From NCBI GenBank assembly GCA_002393835.1, contig DGTW01000014.1, forward strand, positions 1-40,991: 40,991 nucleotides of DNA, read 5' to 3'. This stretch comes from Treponema sp. UBA4326. Its GTDB lineage: Bacteria; Spirochaetota; Spirochaetia; Treponematales; Treponemataceae. The translations under genes and the position numbers were made by a program. The notes below the pieces were generated by a model. It was given only the letters and a program-made list of their open reading frames with translations. It was not told the origin of the DNA and searched no databases. Below are positions 1 to 7,989 of the stretch, in pieces (position 1 is the stretch's first letter; each line of letters starts with the position of its first letter).

Positions 1-711
1 TTCCACGATGACCAGCACGGAACTGCAATCGTCGTAACAGCCGCAATCATGAACGCCCTTAAAGTCGCAGGCAAAAAGGCTGAAGACTGCACTCTTGTTG
101 TGAGCGGAGCGGGTGCTGCAGGTTCTTCTATTATCCGCATGCTGCACAAATTCGGCATCGGAAAAATCTACGCATTCAACATCAACGGCATCATCATCAA
201 AGAAGATTACGACAAATACGATTTCTTGACTCAGGAACTTACCGAGATTACAAATCCAGACAACCGCCGCATAAGCATGAAAGAAGCAATGGTCGGCGCT
301 GATATTTTTGTCGGTGTTTCAGCCCCAAATCTCGTGAGCGAAGAAATGGTCAAATCTATGGCACCAAAATCAATTCTTTTTGCAATGGCTAACCCAGAGC
401 CTGAAATCACTTACGAAAAGGCAAAGGCTGCCGGAGCCTACATCATCGGAACAGGACGAAGCGATTACCCCAACCAAATCAACAATATCCTCGCTTTCCC
501 GGGACTTTTCCGTGGTGCCTTGGACTGCCGTGCAAGCAAAATCACCGAAGAAATGAAAATTGCCGCCGCTCGTGGATTGGCCTCACTTGTAAGCGAGAGC
601 GAGCTTGGCCCTGACATGATTATCCCGAATCCATTTGACCCTCGTGTCGCAGAGACTGTAGCAAAAGCCGTCGCTGACGAAGCTCGCAAAGCTGGACTGG
701 CTCGGGCATAG
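1..711 (+). CDS. NAD(P)-dependent malic enzyme, C-terminal part (5' end outside window)
   Basis: Oxidative decarboxylation of malate to pyruvate in the cytosol. The frame is open from base 1, so the gene is cut by the window edge and 236 residues remain. The visible part starts with the conserved DDQHGTA segment at the catalytic/NAD-domain junction. It continues with a Rossmann dinucleotide-binding loop (SGAGAAGSS), the ANPEPEI segment and the NQINNILAFPGLFRGALD signature typical of the short bacterial malic enzymes. The fragment reaches the normal C-terminus, ending at TAG 709-711. Arginase follows 15 bases later, so co-transcription is plausible. Cofactor preference (NAD or NADP) cannot be decided from this fragment. 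Confidence 0.93.
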   Translation, partial: FHDDQHGTAIVVTAAIMNALKVAGKKAEDCTLVVSGAGAAGSSIIRMLHKFGIGKIYAFNINGIIIKEDYDKYDFLTQELTEITNPDNRRISMKEAMVGADIFVGVSAPNLVSEEMVKSMAPKSILFAMANPEPEITYEKAKAAGAYIIGTGRSDYPNQINNILAFPGLFRGALDCRASKITEEMKIAAARGLASLVSESELGPDMIIPNPFDPRVAETVAKAVADEARKAGLARA

Positions 712-726
712 GACGGGGTAAGAAAA

Positions 727-1635
727 TTGAATATTCGTATTCTTGAAATGCCCCTTGATTTTGGAGCCAGCCGCCACGGTTCAGACATGGGGCCTTCTGC
801 TATCCGTCTTGCCGGGGTAAAGGAGAGGCTTGAAAGTCTGGGGCACAAGACTGTGCGTTATTTTTCTCCGATTCAGATAAATCCTCAGGAATACGAGGCC
901 GCAGGAAATCCCAAAGCGAAATATTTGGAGCCGATTGTGCGTGCCAACATTCAGCTTGCAGAGGAAGTAGAAAAATCTGCTTCCTGCGGTGATTTTCCGC
1001 TTATTCTTGGCGGCGACCATTCTATTGCCCTTGGCTCAATCGCAGGCTTGTCTGCCGCTTATAAAAAGAAAGGGCTGAAACTGGGCATTCTTTATGTGGA
1101 TGCCCATGGAGACTTCAATACGACAGAAACAACGCCAAGCGGCAACATTCATGGAGAGTGTATGTCTGCGAATTGTGGTTACGGAATTCCAGAGCTGACA
1201 AACCTTTACTTTGACGGACGAAAAGTTGACCCTAAAAATGTCTGCTATGTGGGGCTTCGTAGCCTTGATGAAGGTGAGCGCAAGTTAATGAAAGAAGCAG
1301 GTGTCCGTGCCTACACAATGACAGATATTGACCGTCAGGGTTTTAATGAGGTCGTACGGCATGTCCTTCGTTTTTTTAAGCAGAGGGTTGATGTGGTTCA
1401 TGTGAGCTTTGACATGGACTGTCTGGATCCAATGTATGCACCGGGAACAGGTTATCAGCTTCCGGCTGGCATGACAAACCGCGAGGCACTTTTGCTGATG
1501 GAAGAAATGAGCGAGCTTAAAATGGTTCGTTCAGCCGAAATCGTGGAGGTAAACCCTGTTCTGGATGTGCGAAACCAGACAGCGGCTTTTGCGGTGGATT
1601 TAATTGCCCGTCTTTTGGGCGAAAAGATTTATTAG
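727..1635 (+). CDS. rocF: Arginase (ureohydrolase family)
   Basis: Hydrolyses L-arginine to ornithine and urea using a binuclear manganese centre. At 302 residues it has the usual arginase length. The metal-ligand motifs are all present: GGDHS with His98, DAHGDF with Asp125, His127 and Asp129, and SFDMDCLDP with Asp229 and Asp231. The late EVNP motif follows. The SGNIHGE loop after the second motif fits arginase better than agmatinase. The start is TTG at 727, preceded by a purine-rich GGGGTAAG, and the reading frame begins directly with the conserved first strand. It lies 15 bases after the malic enzyme gene. A terminator for it lies inside the convergent downstream gene (1793-1826). Confidence 0.9.
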   Translation: MNIRILEMPLDFGASRHGSDMGPSAIRLAGVKERLESLGHKTVRYFSPIQINPQEYEAAGNPKAKYLEPIVRANIQLAEEVEKSASCGDFPLILGGDHSIALGSIAGLSAAYKKKGLKLGILYVDAHGDFNTTETTPSGNIHGECMSANCGYGIPELTNLYFDGRKVDPKNVCYVGLRSLDEGERKLMKEAGVRAYTMTDIDRQGFNEVVRHVLRFFKQRVDVVHVSFDMDCLDPMYAPGTGYQLPAGMTNREALLLMEEMSELKMVRSAEIVEVNPVLDVRNQTAAFAVDLIARLLGEKIY

Positions 1636-1679
1636 GGCGCAATCAACTAGCACCGTTCTTCCCTAGATATTTAGTATTT

Positions 1680-1760
1680 CCCGCACGGATGCGGGTAAAA
1701 GGAAAAAATTGCCGCAAGTTTTCGTTTTACGAAAACTTGTCACGACATGGATGTCGCTGG
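1680..1760. repeat. Intergenic hairpin cluster (three palindromes)
   Basis: Three adjacent palindromes fill the gap after arginase. They are CCCGCA/TGCGGG around a CGGA loop (1680-1695), CAAGTTTTCG/CGAAAACTTG (1714-1739) and CGACAT/ATGTCG around GG (1742-1756). The middle one has the same arms as a palindrome at 36528-36554. The outer two have loops of the CGGATG/CATGGATG type, also found at 36494-36577. None has a clear T-run, so these look like dispersed repeat modules rather than simple terminators. Confidence 0.7.
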
Positions 1761-1769
1761 GCGCGGCAT

Positions 1770-4091
1770 TTACGGTAAAATACACAACCCCTTGCCTCGG
1801 AAAGCTGATTCCGGGGCATTTTTTTTGGCCGTGTAGAATTCGCCCATGTAGAACCAGCCGATTTTGCCGTCACTCAGGGGGATTTTTTCGCCGCCCAGCC
1901 AGTAAGATTGTCGGGTCGAGCCCGACAATGACACATTGCTATCGCCCCTGTTATTCCCGTGCTTTGACACGGGAATCTCTTTGAATTCTTGGTCCCGCTT
2001 GGCTTCGTATTTTGCAATCAGATTTTCGATGAAGTTTTTTGGCACGGTCGGGTGAGGAACTGAAAAATCAAACCATTTTTGAACAGGCTTTTCCAGACCT
2101 TCGCCGTGCATCCATTGGTTGAGGGAAAAATCCAGGGCGGCTCCGTATTTTTCTGATTTTTTCTCGCCCTCGAAGTGAAGTCCGTTTTTTGCAAAAAGAG
2201 GGGCGTTCTGTTTTTTCTGGGGGTCAATGGGCTTTAAGTCGGGGATTTTGCCTTCGGTCCATTCTTTGTAGACGCGGGAATGGCGAGTGAGAACGAATTT
2301 GTGCCAGAAGCAGGAGTCCAGCAAGCCGTTGGCGTAGAACTGGCGCAGGGTTTCCATGGAGTTGATTAAATCTTCCGGTTTTTCCCACCAGTAGCCGTAA
2401 ATCATGTAGGCATGGACGAGAATGCCCGCTTCCTTGAAGGCACAGCAGGCTCCAACGATTGATTCCAAATCAGTTCCTTTATGGATGGCATTTAGGCCGT
2501 TTCCTGTGGCAGATTCAAGACCTGCAGAAACTCCGATTAAGCCGCCGTAAGCGAGGAAGTCCGCCACATCGCGGGTAAAACTCTTTTCAAAGCGGACATT
2601 TCCCCACCAGGTGATAGGCGAGCCGTGGGCGATGTTCTCCCTGGCAAAGGCAATCATCATGGCGGGAGGCATGGCTTCATCAACAAAATGAATGCCGTAG
2701 ACGCCCTTTTCCCTGCACTGAGCGAGTAAACCTTCATATAACTTACTAACGTTCGTTGGACAATATCCTTTTACATAATCCAGCGTGACATCGCAGAAAG
2801 CGCATTTGTGCCAGTAGCAGCCGTGAGCCATGTAAGCCTTGATCCAGCTGCCATCTGACCAGAGCCGGTGCATGGGATTCGTGTCGTCAATCAATCGGGG
2901 GTATTGGGAAAAATCGATGTCTGAAAAATCCGGAATTAAGGACATGGTGACTTCTTTTTCATAGACTAACGCTCGTTTGTATTCTTCGGAAGACTCGTCG
3001 GAAAGCGGCTCAATGATAGATGTGCTACCGTCTGGTAGTTTAGTGAACTGCCTCAACTTGAAAATAGGGGCAATTTCCCCAAGTTCCGATACACTTTCCG
3101 CAGGTTTTAACTGCTCACTGCTTCTTGCTCCTTGCTCCCTCCTACTTACTAACTCTTTGTATGAAGCATATCCTCTGTCGTAGCAGATTGCGTCGCAGTA
3201 ATTGGCTAACTTTCGTTCGTTTGTATCTCGTAATTCTGTGTTCACGAAGCCGCCGCCGAAGCTGACATAGACAGAATCTTTAAAATGATTTTTGAAAAAT
3301 CGTCCGGTTGCAAGGGCTGCCGCAAATGTTCCCGCAAAAGGAATTGAAATAAGGACGAGGGTTTTTGGGGGCGTTGCGGGGGATTCCCCCGCAGAAGGGG
3401 TAGCGGAAGACGCGAAAGCGGCTGTAGCGAGGGGAAGACTTTCCCCTTTCATAAAAAATCGCTGCAACAATGGCTCGTAAAATTCCTTTAGAATCGGGGA
3501 ATCCGCTCCTTTTTCGACCTCAGAAAAACTCGACTCGCTTACGGTGAGGCTTTCGGCATAGCGCACCAGGGAAAAATTCTTGTCAAAGGCTACGGCGATA
3601 AAATCCGCAAGGTCGGCAAGGGCAAAACTGGCTAGGGAGCGGGCATCGTCGGTGGTTAAATCGTGGGTAAGATTTGCGAGGTAATTTTCCATTCGGGAGC
3701 CGCGGGGAACATGGGCGCCAAAGACAAAGCGGTGGGCATTTTCGTAGCCCGAAGAAAAGGAATCGTGCCTGCCCGGCCGCAAAATCGCCGTGATAAAATC
3801 AATCCAGTTAATCCACAAATCTTTTTGGGCGACATAGCGGCGCAGATTGAAGGCCGTCGCCTCGTCTCCAGATTTCTCCGCCTTGTCCGCCAGGCTCAGG
3901 GCTTTCTCTGAACAAAGGGAAAAAAGCCTGGTCAGCCCCGCGCGGGAAAAAATCTCGTAGTAAAGCTCTAGGCTCAAATCGAGCCAGCGGGTCTTGTGAC
4001 CGAGAGACTTGAAAAAGGCAGAGAGATAGGCACCGCTGGGGTAAGCCGTGTTCAGCTGAACGATTGGCGGCTGGAGAATCAGAATATTCAT
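1770..4091 (-). CDS. Large radical SAM protein, B12-binding-type architecture, repeat-invaded
   Basis: Predicted radical S-adenosylmethionine enzyme of 773 residues with unknown substrate. The N-terminus (MNILILQPP, then SGAYLSAFFKSLGH) resembles the cobalamin-binding-like domain of B12/radical SAM proteins. The Fe-S motif GCYWHKCAFCD has Cys425, Cys430 and Cys433, a C-x4-C-x2-C spacing rather than the common C-x3-C-x2-C. Later segments such as GLESATGNGLNAIHKG and HAYMIYGYWWE fit the radical SAM barrel. I chose ATG 4091 because a TATACT -10 box lies 7 bases upstream and the protein family starts at this MNILILQPP. A longer reading from 4145 would add an atypical N-terminus. The gene contains repeat-derived stretches at about residues 214-241, 311-327 and 705-728, and several short inverted repeats. 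It converges with arginase. Confidence 0.8.
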   Translation of the reverse strand: MNILILQPPIVQLNTAYPSGAYLSAFFKSLGHKTRWLDLSLELYYEIFSRAGLTRLFSLCSEKALSLADKAEKSGDEATAFNLRRYVAQKDLWINWIDFITAILRPGRHDSFSSGYENAHRFVFGAHVPRGSRMENYLANLTHDLTTDDARSLASFALADLADFIAVAFDKNFSLVRYAESLTVSESSFSEVEKGADSPILKEFYEPLLQRFFMKGESLPLATAAFASSATPSAGESPATPPKTLVLISIPFAGTFAAALATGRFFKNHFKDSVYVSFGGGFVNTELRDTNERKLANYCDAICYDRGYASYKELVSRREQGARSSEQLKPAESVSELGEIAPIFKLRQFTKLPDGSTSIIEPLSDESSEEYKRALVYEKEVTMSLIPDFSDIDFSQYPRLIDDTNPMHRLWSDGSWIKAYMAHGCYWHKCAFCDVTLDYVKGYCPTNVSKLYEGLLAQCREKGVYGIHFVDEAMPPAMMIAFARENIAHGSPITWWGNVRFEKSFTRDVADFLAYGGLIGVSAGLESATGNGLNAIHKGTDLESIVGACCAFKEAGILVHAYMIYGYWWEKPEDLINSMETLRQFYANGLLDSCFWHKFVLTRHSRVYKEWTEGKIPDLKPIDPQKKQNAPLFAKNGLHFEGEKKSEKYGAALDFSLNQWMHGEGLEKPVQKWFDFSVPHPTVPKNFIENLIAKYEAKRDQEFKEIPVSKHGNNRGDSNVSLSGSTRQSYWLGGEKIPLSDGKIGWFYMGEFYTAKKNAPESAFRGKGLCILP
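1793..1826 (+). terminator. Rho-independent terminator of rocF, inside the radical SAM coding region
   Basis: TGCCTCGGAA (1793-1802) pairs with TTCCGGGGCA (1809-1818) across a 6-base loop and is followed by eight T (1819-1826). It is oriented to stop plus-strand transcription from arginase. The same bases encode residues near the C-terminus of the convergent radical SAM protein. Confidence 0.8.
1906..1976. repeat. Two palindromic elements in frame inside the radical SAM gene
   Basis: ATTGTCGGG/CCCGACAAT (arms 1907-1915 and 1921-1929) is followed by ATTCCCGTG/CACGGGAAT (1953-1961 and 1968-1976). The first palindrome recurs in the dus gene at 12808-12830 with a nearly identical loop. Both are read through in frame and encode a segment near the protein C-terminus. 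They resemble widespread dispersed palindromes comparable in behaviour to Rickettsia palindromic elements. Confidence 0.85.
3368..3450. repeat. GC-rich modular repeat in frame inside the radical SAM gene
   Basis: The segment runs GCGTTGCGGGG, a CCCCC/GGGGG hairpin, CCCCGCAGAAGGGG, GTAGCG, then GAGGGGAAGACTTTCCCC. The same modules in the same order occur in the intergenic space at 40609-40693. On the minus strand it is read as an Ala/Ser/Pro-rich insert at about residues 214-241 of the radical SAM protein. Confidence 0.8.
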
Positions 4092-4098
4092 AGAAGAC

Positions 4099-4104
4099 AG
4101 TATA
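4099..4104 (-). promoter_or_regulatory. -10 box of the radical SAM gene (leaderless type)
   Basis: TATACT on the minus strand, preceded by TGC (an extended -10), lies 7 bases from ATG 4091. There is no Shine-Dalgarno sequence in between. Transcription should begin at or one base before the start codon. Confidence 0.6.
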
Positions 4105-4158
4105 GCAGAAAATGAGTGAGATAGAAATGTGATGAAATGCAGCAAGAAAAATAAAAGC

Positions 4159-4482
4159 CTAGCTCATCTTTCCGATGTCATCGGCGATGGCAATTAAAAG
4201 TTTTTTTTGTGCGGCAGGCAATTTCTTGAAAATATGGAGCAATTCCCTTGATTCTTTGTCGTCTTCGTGAGGAAATGAATTTTTATCGCCCATAATCAGA
4301 TATTCAACGCTCGTGTTCAGGACTTTCGCAAGTTTAACAGCGGCATCGGCGGATGGCATACAGGCCTGCCCGCTTACATAACTGATTATAGTCCGATGTG
4401 AAATGCCTGTTTGTGAGGAAAGTTCTTTGTAAGACAAGCCCGAAAATGCGATTTCTTCTCTTAATCGTTCCCTGAAGTCCAT
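4159..4482 (-). CDS. XRE-family helix-turn-helix regulator
   Basis: A small DNA-binding protein of about 107 residues. Residues 1-65 form a Cro/CI-type HTH domain: a LSYKELSSQTGIS recognition region, then RTIISYVSGQ and the DAAVKLAKVLNTSVEYL helix. The C-terminal third is a short helical tail with a lysine-rich segment (KKLPAAQKKLL). I chose ATG 4482 because HTH proteins of this kind start with MDFRERL-like helix 1; an ATG at 4503 would add seven residues. It is divergent from the large lipoprotein gene, and the 202 bases between them hold several ATACTGT/ACTGTCA sites that it may bind. No ligand or partner domain is visible. Confidence 0.85.
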   Translation of the reverse strand: MDFRERLREEIAFSGLSYKELSSQTGISHRTIISYVSGQACMPSADAAVKLAKVLNTSVEYLIMGDKNSFPHEDDKESRELLHIFKKLPAAQKKLLIAIADDIGKMS

Positions 4483-4505
4483 ATTTATAGGAAAAATTAG
4501 CAAAA

Positions 4506-4660
4506 TACTGTTATTTTGTAATTGATTTTTACAGTTATTTGGAATACCATTTTAAAATAGAACATTATACTGTATGAAGATACGCAAAATCTGACAGTAT
4601 GATGTTAAAACCCGACAACTGTCACTTTTCCGGGTGAATTGCTTGTGCGATAATTTTCCG
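4506..4660. promoter_or_regulatory. Divergent control region with ACTGT half-sites, a GACA-TGTC palindrome and an extended -10
   Basis: Half-sites of the type ATACTGT or ACTGTCA lie at 4506-4512, 4567-4573, 4594-4600 (reverse) and 4618-4624, with a reverse ACAGTT at 4531. TGACAGT (4592-4598) and ACTGTCA (4618-4624) form a 7-base inverted repeat. The palindrome GACAACTGTC (4614-4623) lies 25 bases before TGCGATAAT, an extended -10 whose hexamer is at 4649-4654. The same palindrome and -10, at identical spacing, occur before the HTH gene at 8487. Confidence 0.65.
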
Positions 4661-4684
4661 GTTAAACAAGTAGGGAGGCTTTTT

Positions 4685-7600
4685 ATGAAAGCGAAATTTT
4701 TGCGATTATTCTCGATTTTAGCCGTGTGCGGACTTTTCTTTTGTTTTCCGGCATGTCAGACGGAAAGCGGAGATGGAGACTCATCTTCTAAGAAAACCGA
4801 AGAAACAAAGACCGAAGAAACAAAAAACGATGGAACTAAAACTGATGATACACAAACTGGCGGTCAAAATACACAAACTGGCAAATACAAAATTACTTAT
4901 AAGCTTAGCTATGAGCTAAACAAAAACACTGTTCCTTCAAGCTCAACATACAAGACAATTTACTTTGACGAGCCATACACCATCACAGAAGATGATCTTG
5001 CTATTCCTGAGCCAAAATCCTACATGACAGGTGAAGAATGGGTTTTTAATGGCTGGTGGAATCAGAGTTCTTTTATATCGACAAAACTTACTCTTGGTGA
5101 AACTATTGACGCAAGTATAACAGTGAGCGGATTTTGGCGAACGAGATATTCTCGTAATTTATCTTATTATTCAAAATATGATTCTGAACATTGTCCGCAA
5201 AATACTACTGTAAAGGAAAACGAAGTTCTTACAGAAGAAAAACTTCCGGAACTTTCATGTGAGGGGCATAATTTTAAAGGCTGGTGGACAACTATTTATT
5301 CAGATGGCGAGAGTAAGGAAATTCCAATTACATCAGGCTATAGAATTCCGATAGAAGGAAATGTGGAAATCCATCTCACTGCAAAATGGGATCAAACTGT
5401 ATCTTTCTCCACAGAGTATGGAACTGCCCCCGAAGCGATTTCTGTTCCAACAGGAACTTCTTTTGAAAAACTTGCTGAAATGCTCACAGAGGACACCTAT
5501 ATTCTTACAGATGAAGCGGGTGTTTGGGGATTCGTTGGATGGGAAGGTAAAACCTCGTCGTCGGGGAGAAGCCAACTCCTCACCCCCGATAATGAAGATT
5601 TAAGCAGTTATTATTGGAGATATCATATAAATGAAGATATTACATTGACGGCAAGATGGTTGAAAAAGTGTACAGTTACTTTTGAAACAGAGCGAGGTGT
5701 GGCTCCAGAAGCGATTTCTGGATTTTATGGCTCATATGCGCAACTTGCAGAAACTCTCTCTGCCGATAACTACAAACTTACAGATGATGAAGGTTTGCGG
5801 GACTTCCTAGGTTGGAAGTATAATGGCAGACTCCTTAACTTGGAAGCGGAAGAAAATTGGTCTTATTCCGGAAACTTAGAGGACGACATTACAGTAACTG
5901 CTCAGTGGCAGAAAAAGAAGTGTACGATTACTTTTGTAACGGAACATGGAACTACGCCAGAGCCAGTTGTAGTTGATGGTGGAACTTCAATGGACAAAAT
6001 ATCCGAAATTTATAGCGATGAAAAATATAAACTGACTGCCGAAGGCTATGATTTTTGGGGATGGAGTTCTTATAATTATCCATACATAAAGTATAAGGGT
6101 GATTATGTAATTTGTGATGATATGCAGAGTGTGGCAGCCTGGAAGGCAAAATCATATACTGTCACTTTTGAAGCAAATGAGCCGACTAAAGGGAAAAATT
6201 CAAGCACAAATACATATGACTATGATAGTCTTATTGAGTGGCCTCCTTCTGTCAGCAAAGAGGGGTATAAGCTTGAAGGGTGGTATCTTGACGAGGCTTT
6301 TAAGCAAAAATGGAATTTTGAAACTGATGTCGTCAAAGGCGATATGACGCTCTATGCAAAATGGATTTTCACGATAAAATTCAATGCAAAGGGTGGAAAT
6401 GGTACAATGGAAGACCAGGTATTCACCTATGGCATCGAAGAAGAATTGCATAAAAACGCCTTTACTATCGACAAAGCGCATTATACTTTTATTGGCTGGA
6501 GTCGTTCCATAAGCTCTTTATATTCATACATATATGGTGCTAAAATATACAGTGATTGTGAGCTTATCTCTTCTTCTATCAGTTCTGATGGAAGATATAG
6601 CGAAGTTTCGCTTTATGCACTCTGGGTAAATGACTGTGCTGCGCAAATCTGGACAATGACAGCCAGCGGAACTATAAAGCCTGACTTTGACTTGACTAAC
6701 GAGATGCTTGAAGAAATCGGCAGTGTCTTGAAAAAACTTTACGAAACGAGACCTGATATAAAAGTATCTTTAGATTTGTCTGAACAAACACAAATTACAG
6801 AGATAGGTTATTATGCATTTAAAGGCTGTGCAAATCTTACAAGCATAAACATTCCAGATTCCGTAACATGGATAGATGATGGTGCATTTGAAGGCTGTAC
6901 AAGTCTTACCGATGTCTTGATTCCAAACGCTGTTAACACAATTAGATTGAGCGCGTTTAAAAATTGTGCAAATCTTACAAGCATAAATATTCCAGATTCT
7001 GTAACATGGATAGGTGATTGGGCATTTGAAAACTGTACAAGTCTTACAAGCATAAATATTCCAGATTCCGTAACAGAGATAGGTGATTATGCATTTAATG
7101 GCTGTTCATCACTTGAAAGTATAGCAATTCCTTTTGTCGGAAATAACATAAATGATACTGTTGATGGTGGTTCTTCTGTTTTTGCCCAAATTTTTGGATC
7201 ACGTTATTATCCAGCAGCAAATAATTCAAATATACCGACATCTTTAAAAAGCGTTACGGTTAATTCGGGCATAATACCAGATTATGCTTTTAAAGACTGT
7301 TCTTCGATTGAGTCAATTGTTATCAAAGGCAATCCCGCAAAGATAGGTTCTTCTGCATTTTCTGGCTGTACAAGTCTTACGAGCATTAATATTCCAGATT
7401 CCGTAACAGAGATAGGTTCTTCTGCGTTTTATGACTGTGCAAGTCTTACAAGCGTTAATATTCCAGATTCTGTAACAGAGATAGGTGATTATGCATTTAA
7501 TGGCTGTTCAAAACTGTCTAAAATAAACATTCCTACAAATGTTTCAAAAATTGGATGGACTGCGTTTTATGACTGTACAAGTCTTACCGATGTCTTGATT

Positions 7601-7885
7601 CCAAACGCTATTACCGAAATTGGATGGGGAGCGTTTGAAAATTGTGAAAATCTTACAAGCATAAATATTCCTGCAAGTGTTATTAAAATTTATAGTAATA
7701 CATTCTCTGGTTGTGAAAAACTTACAATAAAAATTGAAGACGAAAACTCTACTTGGAATTACGAATATTATAAAGATTCCACCAAGATAACAGGAAAAAC
7801 GCGACTTGTTAATTTTAATTTGGTTTATTGGTCTAAAGTTAATAATGGTTCATCAGTAGCGACTTTGACTAAAATTATTCAATAA
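4685..7885 (+). CDS. Surface lipoprotein with InlB-type repeats and BspA-like leucine-rich repeats
   Basis: A predicted lipoprotein of 1066 residues, probably on the cell surface and possibly an adhesin; its ligand is unknown. The signal peptide ends at lipobox FPAC (Cys24). A Thr/Lys/Glu-rich linker follows (about 28-60), then about six 60-75-residue Listeria-Bacteroides (InlB B-type) repeats, recognised by VTFETERG starts and GWxxxxxxLYAKW ends. About twelve 23-residue BspA-type LRRs of the form FxGCTSLTSINIPDSVTEIGxxA follow (about 695-1040). ATG 4685 is preceded by AGGGAGG, while the upstream in-frame ATG 4634 lacks one. Several LRR units are almost identical at DNA level, so repeat number may vary. 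It lies between two DNA-binding proteins and a P-loop gene that share promoter elements with it. Confidence 0.88.
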   Translation: MKAKFLRLFSILAVCGLFFCFPACQTESGDGDSSSKKTEETKTEETKNDGTKTDDTQTGGQNTQTGKYKITYKLSYELNKNTVPSSSTYKTIYFDEPYTITEDDLAIPEPKSYMTGEEWVFNGWWNQSSFISTKLTLGETIDASITVSGFWRTRYSRNLSYYSKYDSEHCPQNTTVKENEVLTEEKLPELSCEGHNFKGWWTTIYSDGESKEIPITSGYRIPIEGNVEIHLTAKWDQTVSFSTEYGTAPEAISVPTGTSFEKLAEMLTEDTYILTDEAGVWGFVGWEGKTSSSGRSQLLTPDNEDLSSYYWRYHINEDITLTARWLKKCTVTFETERGVAPEAISGFYGSYAQLAETLSADNYKLTDDEGLRDFLGWKYNGRLLNLEAEENWSYSGNLEDDITVTAQWQKKKCTITFVTEHGTTPEPVVVDGGTSMDKISEIYSDEKYKLTAEGYDFWGWSSYNYPYIKYKGDYVICDDMQSVAAWKAKSYTVTFEANEPTKGKNSSTNTYDYDSLIEWPPSVSKEGYKLEGWYLDEAFKQKWNFETDVVKGDMTLYAKWIFTIKFNAKGGNGTMEDQVFTYGIEEELHKNAFTIDKAHYTFIGWSRSISSLYSYIYGAKIYSDCELISSSISSDGRYSEVSLYALWVNDCAAQIWTMTASGTIKPDFDLTNEMLEEIGSVLKKLYETRPDIKVSLDLSEQTQITEIGYYAFKGCANLTSINIPDSVTWIDDGAFEGCTSLTDVLIPNAVNTIRLSAFKNCANLTSINIPDSVTWIGDWAFENCTSLTSINIPDSVTEIGDYAFNGCSSLESIAIPFVGNNINDTVDGGSSVFAQIFGSRYYPAANNSNIPTSLKSVTVNSGIIPDYAFKDCSSIESIVIKGNPAKIGSSAFSGCTSLTSINIPDSVTEIGSSAFYDCASLTSVNIPDSVTEIGDYAFNGCSKLSKINIPTNVSKIGWTAFYDCTSLTDVLIPNAITEIGWGAFENCENLTSINIPASVIKIYSNTFSGCEKLTIKIEDENSTWNYEYYKDSTKITGKTRLVNFNLVYWSKVNNGSSVATLTKIIQ
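6790..7710 (+). repeat. Tandem 69-base LRR-coding repeats
   Basis: Units of about 69 bases, each encoding one BspA-type LRR, recur through this segment with interruptions. Several are nearly identical, for example around 6965-7030, 7035-7100, 7370-7430 and 7440-7500. Such identity suggests recent duplication or gene conversion and possible unit-number variation. Confidence 0.8.
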
Positions 7886-7917
7886 ATTGAAATAAAAGAA
7901 TTTCGACAAAATTTTGT

Positions 7918-7970
7918 TTGACTGTTATAAAATGATGTAATATAGTTTTAAATGTAAAACATTATATTGT
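7918..7970 (+). promoter_or_regulatory. Promoter of the P-loop gene, with element shared with the lipoprotein upstream region
   Basis: TTGACT (7918-7923), a 17-base spacer and TATAGT (7941-7946) form a good sigma70-type promoter. Overlapping its downstream side is a TTTTAAA...AACATTATATTGT element (7947-7970). It matches TTTTAAA...AACATTATACTGT at 4550-4573 upstream of the lipoprotein gene. Confidence 0.55.
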
Positions 7971-7989
7971 TGTAAAAAAGGAGAAAATG

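Noticed and set aside
465..848. Minus-strand frame of 127 residues over malic enzyme and rocF
   Set aside because: It spans two convincing plus-strand genes and shows no domain or start signal of its own.
1709..1984. Plus-strand frame of 91 residues
   Set aside because: It is made of repeat hairpins and the reverse of the radical SAM gene.
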